Below, piece after piece: positions 14,495-17,337 of a stretch of DNA of 17,337 bases. The notes below the pieces were generated by a model. The model saw nothing but the letters and a program-made list of their open reading frames with translations. It made no database searches and was not told the origin of the DNA. Source of the stretch: an uncultured Clostridium sp. (GTDB lineage: Bacteria > Bacillota > Clostridia > Clostridiales > Clostridiaceae); assembly GCA_900548455.1 (NCBI GenBank), contig URKQ01000049.1, positions 1 through 17,337 on the forward strand, written 5' to 3'. Within the stretch, counting starts at the first letter, position 1. The number at the start of each line of letters is the position of its first letter. The position numbers and the translations under genes are program-made.

Positions 14495-15751
14495 TTGATT
14501 ATTATAAAAGACTTTACTAAAAAAATACCTCAACCATATTTACTATTCATGTTTTTAAGCTTAGTTTTAATTATAACATCTTTGATCTTCAATTCTCCAA
14601 AGGAAATCTTATATGGTTTAAAAAAAATAATATTAACCCCAGATATTCTTATTACTGATTATATGGTTGTCGGCGGAATTGGAGCTACATTTACCAACTG
14701 CGCTTTATTAATATTAATATATATAGCCATACTAATGCTACTAAAAGTAAAACCTTCTGGAACAATTATTGCTGGTGTGTTTACAGTGGCTGGCTTTTCA
14801 TTATTTGGTAAAAACATCTTTAATATTTGGCCAATAATTCTGGGAGTATGGATTTATGCTAAAACTCAAAAAGAAAATTTCTCCAAATATATACTTGTGT
14901 CTATATTTGGTACAACCATGTCTCCAGCGTTTATTCAAGTAGCATTTAATAATGTTATGCCTATAACTTTTTCACTTATAATAGGCTTCCTTATTAGTAT
15001 CGCCATGGGATTTTTACTTCCACCAATTGCATCTGCATGTATGAGATTACATCAAGGATATAGTTTGTATAACGTAGGATTAGCTGCTGGACTTCTAGGC
15101 ACAATTCTAATGTCATTTCTTAGAGGTTTAGGAATCAATTTTGAAACAACTCTTATATGGGCACAAGGATACAATCTATATTTTACAATAATATTTTTAT
15201 CAATATTTGTTGCAATGATTATAATTGGTTATTATAATAATAACCATAGTTTTAATAATTTGCGTAAAATTAAAAAATGTTCAGGTAGATTAATCACAGA
15301 TTTCTATATTTTATTTGGAAATGGTGTTGCACTGATTAATATGGGTATTCTAGGTATTTTCTCATTGTTATTGGTATTACTCTTAGGTGGTGACTTAAAC
15401 GGACCTACTTTAGGAGGAATATTAACCATTGTTGGGTTTGGTGCATTTGGAAAACATCTAAAAAATATAATTCCAGTAATGCTTGGTGTTCTTATTTCTA
15501 CATTCTTTAATATATGGAGTATTACTACCCCAAGTGTTATGCTAGCACTACTTTTTAGTACAACACTCTCACCAATAGCAGGATCATTTGGTCCTCTATG
15601 GGGCATTGTTGCTGGAATTCTCCACTCTCTAATAGTTATGAATACCTCATATCTACATGGTGGAATGATACTATATAACAATGGCTTTGCTGGCGGTTTA
15701 GTATGCATGTTCCTGATTCCATTAATAACTGCATTTAGAAAGGAAGTTTAA
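14495..15751 (+). CDS. DUF1576 multi-pass membrane protein (putative transporter)
   Basis: A 418-aa hydrophobic protein with about 10-12 membrane segments, of the DUF1576 family. It shows a clear two-fold internal repeat. Residues 54-121 and 268-335 align without gaps (T-D-[YF], FT/LTIVGF, FGK, P, LGV), followed by TTMSP (140-144)/TTLSP (356-360) and LHQG-x2-LYNxGxAAG (185-199)/LHGG-x2-LYNNGFAGG (387-401). Tandem-repeat membrane proteins of this kind are usually channels or secondary transporters, so transport is inferred; no substrate can be named. The left-most start is TTG at 14495, but GGAG ends directly before it, leaving no SD spacing. An ATT (14501) or ATA (14504) lies at proper distance, and the first ATG (14549) has no SD. 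The stop overlaps the next gene's ATG by one base. Confidence 0.85.
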   Translation: MIIIKDFTKKIPQPYLLFMFLSLVLIITSLIFNSPKEILYGLKKIILTPDILITDYMVVGGIGATFTNCALLILIYIAILMLLKVKPSGTIIAGVFTVAGFSLFGKNIFNIWPIILGVWIYAKTQKENFSKYILVSIFGTTMSPAFIQVAFNNVMPITFSLIIGFLISIAMGFLLPPIASACMRLHQGYSLYNVGLAAGLLGTILMSFLRGLGINFETTLIWAQGYNLYFTIIFLSIFVAMIIIGYYNNNHSFNNLRKIKKCSGRLITDFYILFGNGVALINMGILGIFSLLLVLLLGGDLNGPTLGGILTIVGFGAFGKHLKNIIPVMLGVLISTFFNIWSITTPSVMLALLFSTTLSPIAGSFGPLWGIVAGILHSLIVMNTSYLHGGMILYNNGFAGGLVCMFLIPLITAFRKEV

Positions 15752-16095
15752 TGATGAAACATTTACGTCAAAGAAATATTAACTTACTTAGCGAGTTCAC
15801 AAGCTACTTACTTTCAATTGGATGTTGTGATATACACATTGATTTTAAAACTGAAAATGATACAACATATATTAGTTTTAGTTCATTTAACTCAACCCTC
15901 ACAGAAAAGAATATACAAAAGCTAACTACATTATTAGAGACTCCTAGACGACAAGATGTAGAGGAATACTATTGGGAATTAAACGGAAATGAAAATTTTT
16001 ATTCTGAATTAGTATTGATAGGAATGATGGTTGATTCATCCGAAGTTTCCTATTGTGATAATATTTTAAAGGTTAATTTAATTAGATTAACATAG
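15751..16095 (+). CDS. Uncharacterised 114-aa protein coupled to the DUF1576 gene
   Basis: I do not recognise this family. The product is a soluble, mixed alpha/beta-looking protein with no membrane segment: an N-terminal helix (LRQRNINLLSEFTSYLLS), alternating strands (DIHIDF, TYISFSSF), a helix, a central RRQDVEEYYWELNG segment (about 66-79) and a final ELVLIGMMVDSSEV/NILKVNLIR strand region. Its ATG shares one base with the stop codon of the DUF1576 gene (TAATG) and AAAGGAAG precedes it, so the two are translationally coupled and likely act together, for example as a cytoplasmic accessory or regulatory subunit. A second ATG follows immediately (15754). Its stop codon lies in the shared bidirectional terminator. 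Confidence 0.85.
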   Translation: MMKHLRQRNINLLSEFTSYLLSIGCCDIHIDFKTENDTTYISFSSFNSTLTEKNIQKLTTLLETPRRQDVEEYYWELNGNENFYSELVLIGMMVDSSEVSYCDNILKVNLIRLT

Positions 16096-16135
16096 AAAGA
16101 AGGGATAAACAATCAATTGTTTATCCCTTCTTTCT
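16094..16135. terminator. Bidirectional terminator between the DUF1576 operon and sfsA
   Basis: A perfect 19-bp inverted repeat (16094-16112 with 16117-16135) with a 4-nt loop; the stop codons of both convergent genes overlap or touch the stem. Its core AAGAAGGGAT/ATCCCTTCTT resembles the hairpin between the aminotransferase and serA genes. Confidence 0.92.
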
Positions 16136-16827
16136 TAAATATCTATAGGAACTTCTTTTGATAATTCAATAGAGTTTTCTGTAACATTACATTCATATGC
16201 AAATACATCTACACCATTCAATTTTGCACTTCTTAATGATTCCGTAAATTTCCTATCAGTTTCAATATTGGGTGAAAATGACTTTACATCTTCCATTTGA
16301 ATAACAAATATTACTCCAGCGCCTTTCCCAAGCTTCTTAACTTCAATTAGTTCTAATAAGTGCTTACTCCCTCGTTCAGTAGGTGCATCAGGAAATCTAC
16401 ACTGTCCCTCTTCTTCCAAAGTAACGCCTTTAACCTCTAGGTAATACTCTTTTCCACTATCATCACTTAACTTAAAATCAAATCTACTATTTCCAAATGT
16501 TTTTTCCCTTAAAATATGATTATAGCTTTCTAATCCTTTTATCTTTTTATTGTTTAAAGCTTCTTCAACAACTTTATTGGGTATTTGAGAGTCAATATTA
16601 ATCAACTTGTTATTTTTATATGCTCCTATTAAACTAAATCTTGTTTTTCGATTTGGTCCATTCTCTTCCCTTATTAAGGCTTTACACCCCGGAATCAATA
16701 TTTCTTTGCATCTTCCTGTGTTCGGAACATGCACCAATTCTTCTTTTCCATCTATAAGAACATATCCTTGAAATCTATTAGGTCTTTTTACAAATTCAAC
16801 AATTCTTGTTTTCTTATCAAATATCAT
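16135..16827 (-). CDS. sfsA: Sugar fermentation stimulation protein SfsA
   Basis: A 230-aa protein, the normal SfsA length. Conserved blocks visible are VHVPNTGRC (about 32-40), the SRFDF motif (114-118), LEVKG (130-134) and FPDAPTERGSKHL (145-157). Asp 117 with Glu 131-x-Lys 133 forms a PD-(D/E)xK-like nuclease core; the N-terminal part is an OB-like domain, so nucleic-acid binding or cleavage is the likely biochemical role, although the physiological function is unclear. E. coli SfsA was named for its effect on maltose fermentation when overexpressed. The start is ATG at 16827, 6 nt after AAGGAG; the upstream GTG (16851) lies ahead of the SD. It is monocistronic and ends at a shared terminator. 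Confidence 0.95.
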   Translation of the reverse strand: MIFDKKTRIVEFVKRPNRFQGYVLIDGKEELVHVPNTGRCKEILIPGCKALIREENGPNRKTRFSLIGAYKNNKLINIDSQIPNKVVEEALNNKKIKGLESYNHILREKTFGNSRFDFKLSDDSGKEYYLEVKGVTLEEEGQCRFPDAPTERGSKHLLELIEVKKLGKGAGVIFVIQMEDVKSFSPNIETDRKFTESLRSAKLNGVDVFAYECNVTENSIELSKEVPIDI

Positions 16828-16833
16828 AACAAT

Positions 16834-16883
16834 CTCCTTATAATTATCCACATTATAAAAATAACTCCCTTATTTTATCCACA
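16834..16883 (-). repeat. Two perfect DnaA boxes within an imperfect tandem repeat upstream of sfsA
   Basis: TTATCCACA, the DnaA-box consensus, occurs at 16844-16852 and 16875-16883 in the same orientation, 31 bp apart (about three helical turns). On the minus strand each is part of a longer copy, TGTGGATAAAATAAGGGAG and TGTGGATAATTATAAGGAG, the second of which supplies the sfsA ribosome site. The first copy could also serve as an extended -10. Confidence 0.65.
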
Positions 16884-17035
16884 TTTCAACTTAATATGTT
16901 ATTAACTTTTTATCTGCTGTTAGTATTTTATATCTAATCTATATTTATTATACTTTACTCTTATGTTTTACTCTATAAGTTGACAAAATTATTCCACTTA
17001 TAGATGTTAAACTCTATTAAAAGTTTCCTGTACGT

Positions 17036-17079
17036 TAAAAGAGATATTATAAATGTAACTAAACATTTATAATATCTCT
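17036..17079 (-). terminator. Terminator of the tRNA operon
   Basis: A 17-bp perfect stem (17040-17056 with 17063-17079) with a 6-nt loop, followed on the minus strand by TTTT. It lies 13 nt after the CCA end of tRNA-His. Confidence 0.88.
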
Positions 17080-17092
17080 CAACACTTATTTA

Positions 17093-17169
17093 TGGGGTGA
17101 ACGATGGGACTCGAACCCATGACAACCAGAACCACAATCTGGCGCTCTACCAACTGAACTACGCCCACC
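17093..17169 (-). tRNA. tRNA-His (GTG)
   Basis: The cloverleaf is complete. The acceptor stem pairs GTGGGCG with CGTTCAC (two G-U), the anticodon stem CCAGA/TCTGG encloses TTGTGGT with anticodon GTG, and the T arm has ATGGG-TTCGAGT-CCCAT. The genome encodes the extra G at -1 opposite C73, the hallmark of tRNA-His, and the 3' CCA. It is last in a minus-strand cluster of three. Confidence 0.97.
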
Positions 17170-17183
17170 ATATATAAAAAAAA

Positions 17184-17257
17184 TGGAGCGGGTGAAGGGA
17201 ATCGAACCCTCGTAACTAGCTTGGAAGGCTAGCACTCTACCATTGAGTTACACCCGC
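17184..17257 (-). tRNA. tRNA-Gly (TCC)
   Basis: A 74-nt cloverleaf with acceptor GCGGGTG/CACCCGC, anticodon stem CTAGC/GCTAG enclosing CTTCCAA (anticodon TCC), T loop TTCGATT, discriminator T and encoded CCA. It reads GGA/GGG codons. A 3-nt gap separates it from the upstream tRNA-Gly. Confidence 0.97.
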
Positions 17258-17260
17258 ACA

Positions 17261-17335
17261 TGGAGCGGAAGACGAGATTCGAACTCGCGACGTTCACCTT
17301 GGCAAGGTGACGCTCTACCACTGAGCCACTCCCGC
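17261..17335 (-). tRNA. tRNA-Gly (GCC)
   Basis: A 75-nt cloverleaf with acceptor GCGGGAG/CTTCCGC, anticodon stem TCACC/GGTGA enclosing TTGCCAA (anticodon GCC), T loop TTCGAAT, discriminator T and encoded CCA. It reads GGC/GGU codons. It is the first complete tRNA of the cluster in this window; the promoter, and perhaps more tRNA genes, lie beyond the right edge. Confidence 0.97.
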
Positions 17336-17337
17336 AT

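Noticed and set aside
15304..15708. Minus-strand 134-codon open frame
   Set aside because: Antisense to the DUF1576 gene, whose frame has clear internal repeats and family motifs. No SD or family resemblance.
1..17337. CRISPR arrays, insertion sequences or prophage genes
   Set aside because: No regularly spaced repeats, transposase, integrase or phage structural gene is visible on either strand.

Overview
The window is very AT-rich, has Shine-Dalgarno sites of the GGAGG type, uses TTG/GTG starts, and carries Firmicutes-type rrn leader and tRNA sequences. It is most likely the chromosome of a Clostridium-like anaerobe. An aminotransferase-serA-DUF1015 operon beside rRNA and tRNA genes, plus two perfect DnaA boxes, fits a region fairly close to oriC. 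That placement is an inference from similar layouts in clostridial genomes that I remember.

Left part (1-5036). Position 1 lies just downstream of an rRNA promoter on the minus strand, so a 16S rRNA gene probably starts just outside the left edge. Next come a minus-strand MFS transporter with an overlapping tandem GNAT acetyltransferase gene, a divergent SAM-dependent methyltransferase on the plus strand, and convergent tcdA (tRNA t6A dehydratase), separated from the methyltransferase by a bidirectional terminator.

Middle (4926-13516). A four-gene minus-strand operon encodes a MacB/YknXYZ-type ABC exporter: adaptor, ATPase, second adaptor, permease. The genes overlap or nearly touch and end at two tandem terminator hairpins. 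It is unusual in having two paralogous adaptors for one ATPase/permease pair; the second adaptor has a large extra domain in its coiled-coil hairpin. Upstream is a minus-strand serine-biosynthesis operon: class V aminotransferase (probable SerC role), short SerA, and a DUF1015 protein. No serB is present; the DUF1015 protein is a reasonable but unproven candidate for the phosphoserine/serine step. Its promoter carries overlapping palindromes at the start site.

Right part (13572-17337). Two small minus-strand genes encode Cys-containing proteins, one of 61 aa and one of 58 aa with nine Cys and an internal repeat. A plus-strand pair follows: a DUF1576 membrane protein with an obvious two-fold internal repeat and a probable non-ATG start, translationally coupled to a 114-aa protein of unknown function. 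A bidirectional terminator separates these from sfsA on the minus strand, whose upstream region holds two DnaA boxes 31 bp apart. The window ends with a minus-strand tRNA cluster, Gly(GCC)-Gly(TCC)-His(GTG), and its terminator. No insertion sequence, CRISPR array or prophage gene is visible.
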